Positions 26,755 through 36,527 of a DNA stretch of 64,000 bases are shown here, in pieces. Within the stretch, counting starts at the first letter, position 1. The number at the start of each line of letters is the position of its first letter. The notes under the pieces are model-generated. The model was not told where the DNA came from and did no database searches. It saw only the letters and a list, made by a program, of their open reading frames with translations. The DNA is from Prochlorococcus_E sp000760215. GTDB lineage: Bacteria; Cyanobacteriota; Cyanobacteriia; PCC-6307; Cyanobiaceae. The stretch lies in NCBI RefSeq assembly GCF_047303175.1, contig NZ_CP138945.1. One strand, given 5' to 3'. Made by a program: the position numbers and the translations under genes.

Positions 26755-27371
26755 GGAAGCTCGTCAAAACTTGGTTTCCATGATTGCAAAGATGAAGGAG
26801 ACCTATCACCTTTTGCTCGTTTGCTAATGCTTCGACTGTTTTTTAAATACCAGCGCCATGGTAAATCTTTTGCTTTTGAAATACCTATTCTTGTTGTTTG
26901 AATAATTGAGTTCATATTTGTGGGAGCTGATCGACCTTTGCTAATCCATAAACCATTCTCTATTGAAATTTGTGAATTGTCATGACTTCTGTTTAATCCA
27001 AACTTATTTGCTAATAATCCAGGGCCTGATGCAATACGTTCGTTTTCATTTGGCAAAGCTATTGCTCTAAGAAGAACGCCATTAGCATAATTGGCCTTAT
27101 AAGTAACAATATTGACGCAATAATATGTTCCATAAGTTAGATAAACATATAAACGTCCGGGTTCTCCAAAAAGAGTTTTATTTTTAGTTGTTTTACTTTT
27201 GTAACCATGGCATCCAGGCTCAGATTCCGAATAAGCTTCTGTCTCAACAATTACTCCCCAAAGTAATTTTTTATTGGATTGACGTTTTATTAGTAAGCAT
27301 CCAATTAAATCAGGTGCGACCAGCTCAGCAGGGCGCGCAAAAAAGGCAACTGGTAGAGATGAATTAGTTAT
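26751..27371 (-). CDS. 3-methyladenine DNA glycosylase (AAG/MPG) without a canonical start codon
   Basis: The minus strand is open from a TGA at 27380-27378 to the stop at 26751 and encodes a full AAG-family glycosylase, which removes alkylated purines in base-excision repair. Family blocks in order are VAFFARPAELVAPDLIG, VETEAYSESEPGCHG (catalytic Glu), TLFGEPGRLYVYLTYG, YYCVNIV, GVLLRA, then SGPGLLANKFGL and TRIGISKAKDLPWRWYL. Between the TGA and the first conserved block there is no ATG, GTG or TTG. The only plausible initiators are ATA at 27371 or CTA a few codons on. The only in-frame standard start, TTG at 27056, would delete the catalytic half. So it either uses a rare start, has a 5' lesion or reflects a sequencing error. 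Confidence 0.8.
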   Translation of the reverse strand: MTNSSLPVAFFARPAELVAPDLIGCLLIKRQSNKKLLWGVIVETEAYSESEPGCHGYKSKTTKNKTLFGEPGRLYVYLTYGTYYCVNIVTYKANYANGVLLRAIALPNENERIASGPGLLANKFGLNRSHDNSQISIENGLWISKGRSAPTNMNSIIQTTRIGISKAKDLPWRWYLKNSRSISKRAKGDRSPSSLQSWKPSFDELP

Positions 27372-27474
27372 TTGATTTCAAAGATAATGAACAAAAAATA
27401 ATATTTTTATAATATATTTGATACAATTATAAGCTGTTCCTAGCTCAAGTATCAATAAATATTTAATGTAAGAA

Positions 27475-28275
27475 ATGTCTGGAAAAAACGAAACAAGCCA
27501 ACAATCTTCATCTGTTAATAAGTCTTCTAAGCGGCTAGATCTTTGTACATGGACAGAGGTTGAAGAGTACCTTAAGCAATGCAAAGGAATCATTGTTCCC
27601 ATTGGATCAACAGAACAGCATGGACCTACTGGAGCAATAGGTACTGATGCTCTAACAGCAAATGCTGTAGCCCTTCAGGTAGCAGATAGAACAGGGGTCT
27701 TAGTAACACCTACTCAACCATATGGAATGGCAGAGCATCATTTAGGCTTCCCTGGAACCATGAGCCTAAGACCAGCAACTTTGCTTGCGGTAATTCATGA
27801 TCTCGTGATATCTCTAGCTATCCATGGATTTGAAAGGATTTTCTTTGTTAATGGCCATGGAGGTAATATTGCCACTGCAAAATCTGCTTTTGCCCAGGCA
27901 TATAGAAGTGCAAGAAGTATGGATTTAGATGTCTCTCATTCCCTTCGATGTAAGTTGGCGAATTGGTTTATGTCTCCAGAAGTTTTCAGAAAGGCTAGAG
28001 ATCTTTATGGAGATCAAGAAGGACAGCATGCAACACCTAGTGAAATTGCTGTAACTCTTCATTTGGAGCCAAGCTTATTAAATAAACAACGTTCATTACC
28101 TTCCCCCTCAGCAAGTGGCCCTATATATGATTATGAAGACTTTCGACAAAGATACCCAGATGGCAGAATGGGGTCAGATCCATTTTTGGCAAATGCTAGC
28201 CATGGTGAGATCTTCCTTGATATAGCTGCTACTTCCTTAAGTAAGGATTTAATTAATTTTCTTAATGAGTCATGA
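27475..28275 (+). CDS. Creatininase/MftE family metal-dependent amidohydrolase
   Basis: A 266-residue member of the creatininase fold. Metal ligands are visible in GSTEQHGP (Glu and His), GTDALTA (Asp), VNGHGGN (His) and GQHATPSE (Glu). Family members hydrolyse small amides such as creatinine or formamidopyrimidines, or process redox peptides (MftE); the substrate here is unknown. It ends in a four-base overlap with gatC, so the two are probably translated together. Its start is divergent from the DNA glycosylase across an A/T-rich ~100-base region that should carry its promoter. Confidence 0.9.
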   Translation: MSGKNETSQQSSSVNKSSKRLDLCTWTEVEEYLKQCKGIIVPIGSTEQHGPTGAIGTDALTANAVALQVADRTGVLVTPTQPYGMAEHHLGFPGTMSLRPATLLAVIHDLVISLAIHGFERIFFVNGHGGNIATAKSAFAQAYRSARSMDLDVSHSLRCKLANWFMSPEVFRKARDLYGDQEGQHATPSEIAVTLHLEPSLLNKQRSLPSPSASGPIYDYEDFRQRYPDGRMGSDPFLANASHGEIFLDIAATSLSKDLINFLNES

Positions 28276-28565
28276 CTAGAATCACTTCAGATGATGTTCG
28301 CAAAGTTGCTAATCTTGCACGATTAGCAATTTCTGAAGAAGATATTAGAACTTACTCAAAACAACTTGAGGAAATTTTAGAATATATTGCTCAACTTGAG
28401 AAGATTGATACTAAAGAAGTCCCTCCAACTACGCGAGCAGTTGAAGTGGTAAATGTAATGAGAGATGATATCGTGGACTCTTCAGATATTAGAGATAAAC
28501 TTTTAAATCTTGCACCGAAAAGAGAAGGGGAATTTTATAGAGTCCCGAAAATACTTTCAGATTGA
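28272..28565 (+). CDS. gatC: GatC subunit of Asp/Glu-tRNA amidotransferase
   Basis: A 97-residue GatC, the small subunit of GatCAB that converts Glu-tRNA(Gln), and Asp-tRNA(Asn) where needed, to the amidated form. The N-terminal helix pair reads VRKVANLARLAISEEDI, followed by LEEILEYIAQLEKIDT and the extended C-terminus with NVMRDDIV and REGEFYRVPKIL. gatA and gatB are not in the window, as is common in cyanobacteria. It overlaps the creatininase gene by four bases and converges with crtR two bases beyond its stop. Confidence 0.95.
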   Translation: MTRITSDDVRKVANLARLAISEEDIRTYSKQLEEILEYIAQLEKIDTKEVPPTTRAVEVVNVMRDDIVDSSDIRDKLLNLAPKREGEFYRVPKILSD

Positions 28566-28567
28566 TT

Positions 28568-29593
28568 TTATTCAGGTATTACTGCAGTCTTATGTAAAAG
28601 AGAAATCCATCTTTTTCTCCATTTCTTATTTGGGATAATGCTTGCTAAAGGTCGCATTTTGCTCCTGCTTTTTTTATGGCTACGTATTCCTATTAAAATG
28701 TCATAAAGGAAATTATAACCATCTTTTTTGCTTTCGAAAATGCCCATTCTTTGCGGGGATCCTTTTTGATCTAACAGTGGCTTTGCTTCTTCATATGCTG
28801 GCTTATATTCAAACCATGGTATAGAAGGCCATAAATGATGCACAAGATGATAATTTTGACCCATTATTAATATATTCATCACACGACTTGGGTATACTCT
28901 CGCATTCTTCCATTTATTGCGAGCCATAAATGGACGGTGAGGCAAGTAATCAAAGAAAATCCCAAGAGTTACACCTACCATTAACGCAGGACCGAACCAA
29001 AGATTATAAATAACATTCATAAAGTTGAACTTTATTCCCGCAATTACTATCGTAATAAATAAAGCCCTCTCCATTCCCCATTGCATTAATTCATATTTTC
29101 TCCAAAGTTTTCTTTGGAAAAAGAAATACTCATGATAAAAAAACCTTGGTGCAATCAGCCATACTGGCCCAAAGGTGCTAACTATATGGTCTGGATCGTT
29201 TTTGGGATCATTTACATTTGAGTGGTGTTGCAGATGAACTCTTGTGAAAACTGGGAAGCTAAACCCTAGTAATATTGCTGCTCCATGACCCATTGCTTGG
29301 TTTATCCATCTGTTCGGATGGGCTGCTTTGTGGCATGCATCATGAATTACAGTTCCTTCCATATGTAGTGCAAGAAAAGCAAGACCAACTAATACAGGGA
29401 GTGGCCAAACACCTTTGTACCATTGCCAAATTGCAAGAAAGGCTATTGTATAGCCACCTAAAAATAGCCCTACTGTTGGATTTACTATCCCTGGAGGATC
29501 AAGATATTCTTTAATACGCTCTTGCCAGTAAGCATATGATTGAAATTTTGATGATGATGCATTGGCGTTAACTGAGAGTATTGTTTTTTTCAT
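28568..29593 (-). CDS. crtR: Beta-carotene hydroxylase CrtR
   Basis: A 341-residue membrane di-iron oxygenase of the fatty-acid desaturase superfamily that adds 3-hydroxyls to beta-carotene to make zeaxanthin. The His boxes are HDACHKAAH (about residues 86-94), HLQHHSNVN (about 122) and HLVHHLWPSIPW (about 243). Four hydrophobic segments surround them. The DPPGIVNPTVGLF start block and overall length fit the cyanobacterial CrtR family rather than acyl desaturases. Zeaxanthin is a major Prochlorococcus pigment (established knowledge). Confidence 0.93.
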   Translation of the reverse strand: MKKTILSVNANASSSKFQSYAYWQERIKEYLDPPGIVNPTVGLFLGGYTIAFLAIWQWYKGVWPLPVLVGLAFLALHMEGTVIHDACHKAAHPNRWINQAMGHGAAILLGFSFPVFTRVHLQHHSNVNDPKNDPDHIVSTFGPVWLIAPRFFYHEYFFFQRKLWRKYELMQWGMERALFITIVIAGIKFNFMNVIYNLWFGPALMVGVTLGIFFDYLPHRPFMARNKWKNARVYPSRVMNILIMGQNYHLVHHLWPSIPWFEYKPAYEEAKPLLDQKGSPQRMGIFESKKDGYNFLYDILIGIRSHKKSRSKMRPLASIIPNKKWRKRWISLLHKTAVIPE

Positions 29594-29653
29594 TGATACT
29601 TTGGATTACAACATAGTAGAAAATCCATATCGAATGAACGTAAGATTTATACA

Positions 29654-29735
29654 TGCCCACCGGGAGACTTGAACTCCCACGACCGAAGTCACTGGTACCT
29701 AAAACCAGCGCGTCTACCAATTCCGCCAGATGGGC
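29654..29735 (-). tRNA. tRNA-Leu (anticodon UAG)
   Basis: An 82-base cloverleaf on the minus strand. The acceptor stem GCCCATC pairs with GGTGGGC (one G-T), discriminator A. The anticodon stem CTGGT/ACCAG carries loop TTTAGGT, so the anticodon is TAG. The long class II variable arm (GACTTCGGTC) and TTCAAGT in the T loop are as expected for tRNA-Leu. The CCA end is not encoded. Confidence 0.95.
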
Positions 29736-30173
29736 CAATGGATCTTGGGAATTGGGATCCCTGATCTTTGGTTATTATAGCTGCTAATAAGCCATTCATT
29801 AAGTCTTTTAGGACTAATTGTTCAGCGTATTGATGAATCGATTTGTTTAATTCAAGTTTAATTGAATCTTTTTAATTAGTTCGCCTAATAGCTCTTTACG
29901 GGTCTCTTCTTTCAAGATATCTAGATGTTCGCAGGTGTTTTTCAGAATCATGAAAACCTATAATTCTACCCATGATTTTTCTCACAATGAATTGAATGAT
30001 TCATGAAAAGACAATTTTCTTTGAATCCTCAAATATGAATATAGGTCTTGGGCACAATATTCATTAACTAATAAAAGAAATTAATTTTGTTATCGACTAA
30101 TTATATGAATGGACTCTGCTCAAGAATATAGACAAAATAAGGATAAGGATTACGGATCTTTCTTTTAGAAGCC
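29736..30173. other. 438-base gap without a recognisable gene
   Basis: Between tRNA-Leu and ycf66 I see no ORF worth calling on either strand. The stretch is A/T rich. It has a short imperfect dyad GGATC/GATCC at 29740-29760 near the tRNA 5' end, and a repeated element ATCATGAAAA (near 29950) / TTCATGAAAA (near 30001). It probably holds the tRNA-Leu promoter on one side and the ycf66 promoter on the other. Confidence 0.4.
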
Positions 30174-30725
30174 ATGTTTTCAGTCATTATTGGAAATCTT
30201 TCTATTTTGTTAGGTCTCTTGATTTTGGTATTGCCAGTTTTAATTACTGAATTAAGTCGGCCTCGAGATTCAATTTGGGGTGCATTAACAATGGTTTTGG
30301 GCTTGATATTAATTACAAGCAAAGAAAGGTTTAATGGATCTCCTATGCTTGCGGTCTTATTTGGTGCGTTAATTATTGCTAGGCTTTTGATAGAGATCTC
30401 ACAGTTTAGATGGCAACAGCTTACTGTCGAGGAAAAGAATAACTTAAGAACTTTTCTGCGTTGGAAAAATAGTTTGAATCAGACCTTGTCTGCCTTTTCC
30501 AAATTAGGGTCGATTTTTATTGATATAGTCATGCTTTTCAAGCCAAAGCCAAAGCCAAGTCAAATCGGCAAGAAATGGGTTCGCCCAGAAATAAATAATT
30601 CAGATAAGACTCTTGAATCAGAGCAGCTTTCTTCTCTTGAGGCTAATATTAAAGATGAGAGTTTAGTAGTGCCAGATAAGGATCCAACCTTAACTTCTAA
30701 GAATATTCCTTCTGATGTTTCATAA
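30174..30725 (+). CDS. ycf66: Ycf66-like membrane protein
   Basis: A 183-residue protein with three hydrophobic segments in the first ~75 residues (FSVIIGNLSILLGLLILVL, then WGALTMVLGLILI, then MLAVLFGALIIARLL) and a long hydrophilic, basic then acidic tail. The ELSRPRDSIWGA segment and the layout resemble the Ycf66 family of cyanobacteria and plastids, whose function is unknown. It ends 22 bases before ileS on the same strand. Confidence 0.7.
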   Translation: MFSVIIGNLSILLGLLILVLPVLITELSRPRDSIWGALTMVLGLILITSKERFNGSPMLAVLFGALIIARLLIEISQFRWQQLTVEEKNNLRTFLRWKNSLNQTLSAFSKLGSIFIDIVMLFKPKPKPSQIGKKWVRPEINNSDKTLESEQLSSLEANIKDESLVVPDKDPTLTSKNIPSDVS

Positions 30726-30747
30726 TATTTTCTAATTAGTTTTCATT

Positions 30748-33657
30748 GTGAATAACGAAAAACCTAAGGACAGCGAAAATAGTCCTTCATACAAAGAATC
30801 TCTAAATCTTTTGAAGACAAATTTTGGCATGCGAGCCAATGCAACTTTGCGTGAGCCAGAACTCCAAAAATTCTGGTTTGATAATGGGATTGATTTTGAA
30901 CTTGGCTTGAAAAATAAGGGCACCAATTTCACTTTGCATGATGGCCCCCCATATGCAAATGGAACTCTCCACATGGGTCATGCTTTAAACAAGATTTTGA
31001 AGGATATTATTAATAAATATCAGATTTTGAGAGGAAGGAAAGTTCGTTTTATCCCTGGATGGGATTGCCATGGTTTGCCTATTGAATTAAAGGTACTGCA
31101 AAAATTAAAGAGGAAGGAGCGTGAGGAGTTAACCCCTATTCAATTGCGCAAGAAGGCAGCAGAATATGCGTCAGAACAAATTTCAAGTCAAAAAGAGGGC
31201 TTTCGAAGATGGGGAATTTGGGGTGATTGGGGTAACCCTTATTTAACACTGCAAAAGACATATGAAGCAGCCCAGATTAAATTATTTGGTGAAATGGCTT
31301 TGAAAGGATATATCTATAGGGGCCTTAAGCCAGTTCATTGGAGCCCAAGCTCTAGAACTGCTTTAGCAGAAGCCGAATTAGAATATCCTGAAGGCCATAC
31401 AAGTCCAAGTGTATATGTTGCGTTCCCTGTAGTTAAAATCTCTGAGCCGTTGTATAAATCACTTGCTAGTCAAGGATTAAATTTACCTCTTGACCAAGCT
31501 GAATTAAGCCAAAAAGTAAAAGTTGCAATTTGGACAACTACTCCTTGGACATTACCAGCAAATGCAGCTGTAGCTGTTAATCAAAATATTGAATATGTAC
31601 TTGCTCAAGATTCTACTGATCAATTATTGATTCTTGCTTCGGATCTTTTGCAAGATATAAGCGAAGAGATTGGCTCTTCTTTAGAGAAAATTGCAAGTGT
31701 TAAAGGTGCAATGTTTGAGGGTTGCTTTTATAAGAATCCTCTACTTGAAAAAATCAGTCCTTTTGTTATAGGTGGAAGTTATATAACAACCCAGTCTGGA
31801 ACAGGAATTGTTCATACAGCACCTGGACATGGCCTTGATGATTTCAATACCGGGATCAAATATGATTTACCTGTCATTTGCCCTGTCAATTCAAAAGGTA
31901 TTTTCACTGCAGAAGCAGGGAAATATGAAGGCCTGAATGTTTTGAAAGATGCTAATGATGAGATTATTAAGGATTTGAAAATCTCAGGATTATTATTAAA
32001 AGAAAGACCATATGTTCATAAATATCCATATGACTGGAGGACAAAGAAACCAACCATTTTTCGTGCAACAGAACAGTGGTTTGCGTCTGTTGAGGGTTTT
32101 CGCAAGCAAGCTTTAAATTCAATTGAGGAAGTGGAATGGTTGCCAGCTTCAGGTGAGAAGCGTATTAAAGCTATGGTGAATGATAGAGGAGACTGGTGTA
32201 TTTCCAGGCAAAGAACGTGGGGCGTTCCTATTCCAGTTTTTTATTCAAAGGATGGTGATGATGTGCTTTTGAATAAAAGTACTATTGACCATATAGAACA
32301 ATTGATTAAGAAACATGGTGCAGATATTTGGTGGGAATTAGATGTCTCGAAATTGTTGCCAAGTCACTATTCAGAACAATCTGACCAATGGATCAAAGGC
32401 ACAGACACTATGGATGTTTGGTTTGACTCTGGTTCGAGTTGGTCTGCAGTCACCTTTAAACATGAGGATTTGAATTATCCTGCTGATCTTTATTTAGAAG
32501 GTACAGATCAACATAGAGGTTGGTTTCAATCTTCATTGCTTACTTCTGTAGCCGTAACCAGTCAAGCTCCATATAAAAAAGTTCTCACTCATGGCTTTGC
32601 TTTAGATGAAAATGGACGAAAGATGAGTAAGTCATTAGGTAATATTGTTGATCCTTTGGTGATCATTAATGGAGGAAATAACAAGAAGTTAGACCCTCCA
32701 TTTGGAGCAGATGTCTTAAGGCTTTGGGTTAGTTCTGTGGATTACTCTGTGGATGTACCTATTGGCTCAAATATATTGAGACAATTGTCTGATGTTTATA
32801 GAAAAGTAAGAAATACTGCAAGATATTTATTAGGTAACCTTCATGATTTTGACCCTTCTAAATATTCTTTAGATGTTCATGATTTATCGATTTTAGATCG
32901 TTGGATGCTGAATAGAACTGCAGAGGTGTTTGATGAAATTACAAACGCATTTGAAAGTTATGATTTCATAAAATTTTTTCAATTACTACAAACTTTTTGT
33001 GTTGTTGACCTATCTAATTTCTATTTAGATATTGCCAAAGATAGGTTGTACGTAAGTGCACCTTCTGATTCAAGACGTAGATCTTGTCAATATGTTTTAT
33101 CTTTGATTATTGAGAAATTAGCTGGAATTATTGCTCCAGTTTTATGTCATATGGCAGAAGATATATGGCAAAACATACCCTATTCATTAGAAGAAAAGTC
33201 TGTTTTTCAAAGAGGATGGCCAAACCTACCAGATGCTTGGAGAGATAACTCATTAAATGAACCAATAAATCATATTAGAGAACTAAGAGCTTCTGTTAAT
33301 CGTGGATTGGAGGATTGTAGAAATAAGCAAGAAATAGGATCTTCTCTTGAATCTTCTGTTCGAATTGTTCCTAAGAGCGATACTCTGAAAGAAACATTGA
33401 GCTTTATTCAAGAAAATGGGGATTTAGAAGTTGATAATATCCATGATTTGTTACTTGTATCTAAAGTTCAAATTGGAGGAGAGCCATGGGCTGAAGTCCT
33501 TTTCTGTAAAGAAGAAGAAATGGCTATTATTGAAATATCTAAGTCTAGAGGATCTAAATGTGCGAGGTGCTGGCATTATGAAAGTGATATTGGTAAGCAT
33601 GCTAATCATCCATTGTTATGTAGTAGATGTGTTGAAACTCTCAATAGAATAATTTAA
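30748..33657 (+). CDS. ileS: Isoleucyl-tRNA synthetase
   Basis: A 969-residue class Ia synthetase. The ATP site HIGH motif reads HMGH in PPYANGTLHMGHALNK (about residues 70-85), and KMSKS is intact in GRKMSKSLGN (about 625). The CP1 editing domain lies between them with TTTPWTLPANAA and GTGIVHTAPGHG. The anticodon-binding domain follows, and the C-terminal zinc finger is complete (CARCWHYE...CSRCVETL). The start is GTG, with no strong Shine-Dalgarno seen; another start within a few codons is possible. Confidence 0.98.
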   Translation: MNNEKPKDSENSPSYKESLNLLKTNFGMRANATLREPELQKFWFDNGIDFELGLKNKGTNFTLHDGPPYANGTLHMGHALNKILKDIINKYQILRGRKVRFIPGWDCHGLPIELKVLQKLKRKEREELTPIQLRKKAAEYASEQISSQKEGFRRWGIWGDWGNPYLTLQKTYEAAQIKLFGEMALKGYIYRGLKPVHWSPSSRTALAEAELEYPEGHTSPSVYVAFPVVKISEPLYKSLASQGLNLPLDQAELSQKVKVAIWTTTPWTLPANAAVAVNQNIEYVLAQDSTDQLLILASDLLQDISEEIGSSLEKIASVKGAMFEGCFYKNPLLEKISPFVIGGSYITTQSGTGIVHTAPGHGLDDFNTGIKYDLPVICPVNSKGIFTAEAGKYEGLNVLKDANDEIIKDLKISGLLLKERPYVHKYPYDWRTKKPTIFRATEQWFASVEGFRKQALNSIEEVEWLPASGEKRIKAMVNDRGDWCISRQRTWGVPIPVFYSKDGDDVLLNKSTIDHIEQLIKKHGADIWWELDVSKLLPSHYSEQSDQWIKGTDTMDVWFDSGSSWSAVTFKHEDLNYPADLYLEGTDQHRGWFQSSLLTSVAVTSQAPYKKVLTHGFALDENGRKMSKSLGNIVDPLVIINGGNNKKLDPPFGADVLRLWVSSVDYSVDVPIGSNILRQLSDVYRKVRNTARYLLGNLHDFDPSKYSLDVHDLSILDRWMLNRTAEVFDEITNAFESYDFIKFFQLLQTFCVVDLSNFYLDIAKDRLYVSAPSDSRRRSCQYVLSLIIEKLAGIIAPVLCHMAEDIWQNIPYSLEEKSVFQRGWPNLPDAWRDNSLNEPINHIRELRASVNRGLEDCRNKQEIGSSLESSVRIVPKSDTLKETLSFIQENGDLEVDNIHDLLLVSKVQIGGEPWAEVLFCKEEEMAIIEISKSRGSKCARCWHYESDIGKHANHPLLCSRCVETLNRII

Positions 33658-33663
33658 ATAATT

Positions 33664-34275
33664 TTAAAATCCCCCTGCTATTCTTCCTTGCTTCGGCAGT
33701 CTTATAATTGCCCATTGAATTATTCCTACTAAGTAAATAATTAATGCTAAGTAACCTATAAATGCTGATAATGCCTCTGTCCAGCTTGCACCAAATAAGA
33801 AATTAAATATGCTTTTTATTAATAGATTTAATCCTGACGGAGCTTCTCTCCAGTATGTGCAATTATTTCCACTTACTTCATTCATGCAACTTAGACTTCT
33901 AAATGAAAGTGCTATAAAAAAACAACTAAAAAAACTAATAGACCATCGCCAGGCTTTTAGAAGAAAAGGTAATGCTTTCTTCGTAGGAAGCTCGTTGATT
34001 TCTTCATTGAGATCTATCCAAAACCATATCGAAAAGATGATTAACCATGGTGATATAAAAGAAGTTAAATAGCCAATAGGTCTATTGCCAGTTAATAACA
34101 ACATGCTTATTATCATTAGGCTAGCAATTTTCCAGTAAATAGATAAAAGTCTGGTAATAGAGGACTCTTTTTTCCAAAAAGACCAAAGCCAAAGGACTAA
34201 TGGGAGTCCAAATGCAAATGTTGCTCCTAGCCTGTAGTTGAGCCAAACCAGTGAGTGGTATGAGATTTCTGCCAC
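33664..34275 (-). CDS. DUF3177-like integral membrane protein
   Basis: A 203-residue protein with five or six hydrophobic segments. The opening LVWLNYRLGATFAFGLPLVLWLWSF and then LLSIYWKIASLMIISMLLLTGNRPIGYLT fit the cyanobacterial DUF3177 family as I recall it. No enzymatic motifs are visible. It converges with ileS six bases away, so readthrough or antisense effects between the two are possible. Confidence 0.7.
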   Translation of the reverse strand: MAEISYHSLVWLNYRLGATFAFGLPLVLWLWSFWKKESSITRLLSIYWKIASLMIISMLLLTGNRPIGYLTSFISPWLIIFSIWFWIDLNEEINELPTKKALPFLLKAWRWSISFFSCFFIALSFRSLSCMNEVSGNNCTYWREAPSGLNLLIKSIFNFLFGASWTEALSAFIGYLALIIYLVGIIQWAIIRLPKQGRIAGGF

Positions 34276-34362
34276 AGAAAAAAAACTTTCTACTTAACTA
34301 TTATCAACCTACAATGCCTTAGAGAAAGCTTCAGCTAAAAAACTATCAAAAACTATTAGATC

Positions 34363-35013
34363 GTGCGTCAACATGTAAACCCTTTGAGCCGTTTTTTTCA
34401 GCTTAATCATGACCTACCATCACTTGACGAATTATTCCATGATTCTAATTTACCTATTCATTTAGATATTGGTTGTGCAAGAGGCAGGTTTTTATTAAAA
34501 ATGGCTGGGTCTTTTAGCAAATGGAACTTTTTAGGAATTGAGATTCGCGAACCACTTGTAATAGCAGCTGAAAAAGAGAGGGTTCAATCAGGCTTGAACA
34601 ATCTTCGATTTTTATTTTGCAATGCTAATGTGAGTTTAGAAAAATTATTTTTGAATTTACGAAGGTCCAAAGTAAAAAGAGTTTCTATTCAATTCCCAGA
34701 CCCTTGGTTTAAAAAAAGGCATAAGAAAAGAAGACTTATGCAACCTTCTTTATTATTTTTATTGGCTGCAAATTTAGATCCAGGTGCTGAACTATTTATA
34801 CAGACAGATGTTCTGAGCCTTATGGATGAAATTATTTATTTAATTGATATGAGCAACTGCTTTAATACAATTTCCAACTTAGATGAATCACTAAATTCTT
34901 ATAGTCCCTATTGCTTTGTTACAGAAAGAGAGGAATATTGTATTCAGAAAGGTTTACCCATATATCGCAAGCTTTATGTAAGGAATTCAAATGATGTAAC
35001 AATAGATTCATGA
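34363..35013 (+). CDS. trmB: tRNA (guanine-N7-)-methyltransferase
   Basis: A 216-residue SAM-dependent methyltransferase that makes m7G46 in tRNA. The SAM-binding loop reads HLDIGCARGRFLL (about residues 31-43), followed by NFLGIEIREP. The TrmB-specific block IQFPDPWFKKRHKKRRL (about 112-128) holds the catalytic Asp. The start is GTG, and the first four codons run into a downstream VNPLS segment, so exact initiation is slightly uncertain. Length is normal. Confidence 0.95.
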   Translation: MRQHVNPLSRFFQLNHDLPSLDELFHDSNLPIHLDIGCARGRFLLKMAGSFSKWNFLGIEIREPLVIAAEKERVQSGLNNLRFLFCNANVSLEKLFLNLRRSKVKRVSIQFPDPWFKKRHKKRRLMQPSLLFLLAANLDPGAELFIQTDVLSLMDEIIYLIDMSNCFNTISNLDESLNSYSPYCFVTEREEYCIQKGLPIYRKLYVRNSNDVTIDS

Positions 35014-35038
35014 GCTCATCTTTTGAGATTAGATGAAT

Positions 35039-36442
35039 TTAATTTAACTCTTCTTGAGCTAATTTAGATATTTTACTTGCCCAAGACTCTATTAAGAACT
35101 TATCCATTGATTCAATCATTACTCTCAGTAAAGGCTCTGTCCCACTTTTCCTTACTAAAACCCTACCTTCATTGCCTATGTCAGATTGAACATCCGCAAT
35201 TAATGTACTAAGTTTTTCAGATCCGTATATATTATCTTCTGAACTATCACTCCCTAAAGGTATATTAATTAATCTTTGTGGGTATGGAGTGAAGCTCTGA
35301 TCTAACAAGTCGGAAAGTTGCATGCCTTTGCATTTGCAAATTTTGGATAGTTGTATGGCAGTTAAAAGACCATCTCCAGATAAATCATTAAGCCTAGATA
35401 AAATATGCCCTGATTGTTCACCTCCTAAATCTGCTTTGCTATCAATCATTGCTTGATGAACATGGGTATCACCTACTGGAGTCCTTTGGAGTATGCCCCC
35501 TCGCTTTTGCCAATCTTTTTCAAAACCTAAGTTAGACATTACAGTTGCAATTAATCTTTGATTTTTAAGCTTCTTCTTGTCTTGTAAGTCCGAGCCCCAT
35601 AAAAAAAGAATGTTATCTCCATCTACTACGCGACCTTTCCGGTCAACTGCAATCATTCGATCTGCATCACCATCAAAAGCAAAACCCATTTCAGAATTGC
35701 TTTCGATTACAGCTTTTATAAGTTGATTGAGGTGAGTCGAGCCACAATTGACATTTATTTTCCCCCCATCTGGCTTTGCATTTATGCAGGTCACTTTAGA
35801 TCCTAAAGTTTTAAAAATCTTTTCTCCACAAGCTGTTGCAGATCCCCAGCAAAGATCTAGAACAATGGGTATCTTTCCAAAATTTTCTAAGCCAATTGTT
35901 TTCAAAAGACTTTCCTCGTAATCTTTTAAGATTTCGTGCCGATTGATTACATCTCCCTTCCTTCCTGAGTTGATTACTTTCTCTTTTTGTAGTCCTGCAT
36001 CAATAATTCTTTGCTTTTCAGTCGAAATCTTTTTTGCATTAGCATCAAAAATTTTTATTCCATTATCTTCTGGAGGATTATGGCTAGCTGAGATCATTAG
36101 CCCTCCTGATAAATTGTATTTTTTAATTAAAAGTGGAACTGCAGGTGTTGGGCAAAGTCCTAATAGCCATACTTCTCTACCTTGAGACGTTAAGCTATCA
36201 GCTAATCCATTTGAAATTCTTGAGCTGCTTGATCTTGAGTCTTGTCCTATAAGAATCGGACCTTGGTTTGAAAGGATCTTGTTACACCAAAATCCAATTT
36301 TGTAAATAAGTTGATTTGTAAAAAGTCTTTTAGCATTTCCACGAATTCCATCAGTACCAAAGAAAATTATATCTTTATGCTTGTTTCTTCCACCCGCATG
36401 ATGCATTGCATTGGTGGACATTTGAGAAAAGAAAGATTCCAA
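35039..36442 (-). CDS. glmM: Phosphoglucosamine mutase
   Basis: A 467-residue alpha-D-phosphohexomutase that converts glucosamine-6-phosphate to glucosamine-1-phosphate for peptidoglycan and LPS. FFGTDGIRG marks the start of the fold. The phosphoserine loop is SASHNPPEDNGIKIF, the metal loop is FDGDADRMI (about residues 255-263), and the sugar- and phosphate-binding regions are GGEQSGH and VRKSGTEPLLRVM. The first ~25 residues are not conserved-looking, and several Met codons there could be the real start. Confidence 0.95.
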   Translation of the reverse strand: MESFFSQMSTNAMHHAGGRNKHKDIIFFGTDGIRGNAKRLFTNQLIYKIGFWCNKILSNQGPILIGQDSRSSSSRISNGLADSLTSQGREVWLLGLCPTPAVPLLIKKYNLSGGLMISASHNPPEDNGIKIFDANAKKISTEKQRIIDAGLQKEKVINSGRKGDVINRHEILKDYEESLLKTIGLENFGKIPIVLDLCWGSATACGEKIFKTLGSKVTCINAKPDGGKINVNCGSTHLNQLIKAVIESNSEMGFAFDGDADRMIAVDRKGRVVDGDNILFLWGSDLQDKKKLKNQRLIATVMSNLGFEKDWQKRGGILQRTPVGDTHVHQAMIDSKADLGGEQSGHILSRLNDLSGDGLLTAIQLSKICKCKGMQLSDLLDQSFTPYPQRLINIPLGSDSSEDNIYGSEKLSTLIADVQSDIGNEGRVLVRKSGTEPLLRVMIESMDKFLIESWASKISKLAQEELN

Positions 36443-36527
36443 ACTACTGAAAGATTAGCTCATATTGAAACATTTCACACACAAGTGATTTTTAAGATGG
36501 CAAACTAACAATAGAAATGTTTTTGTT

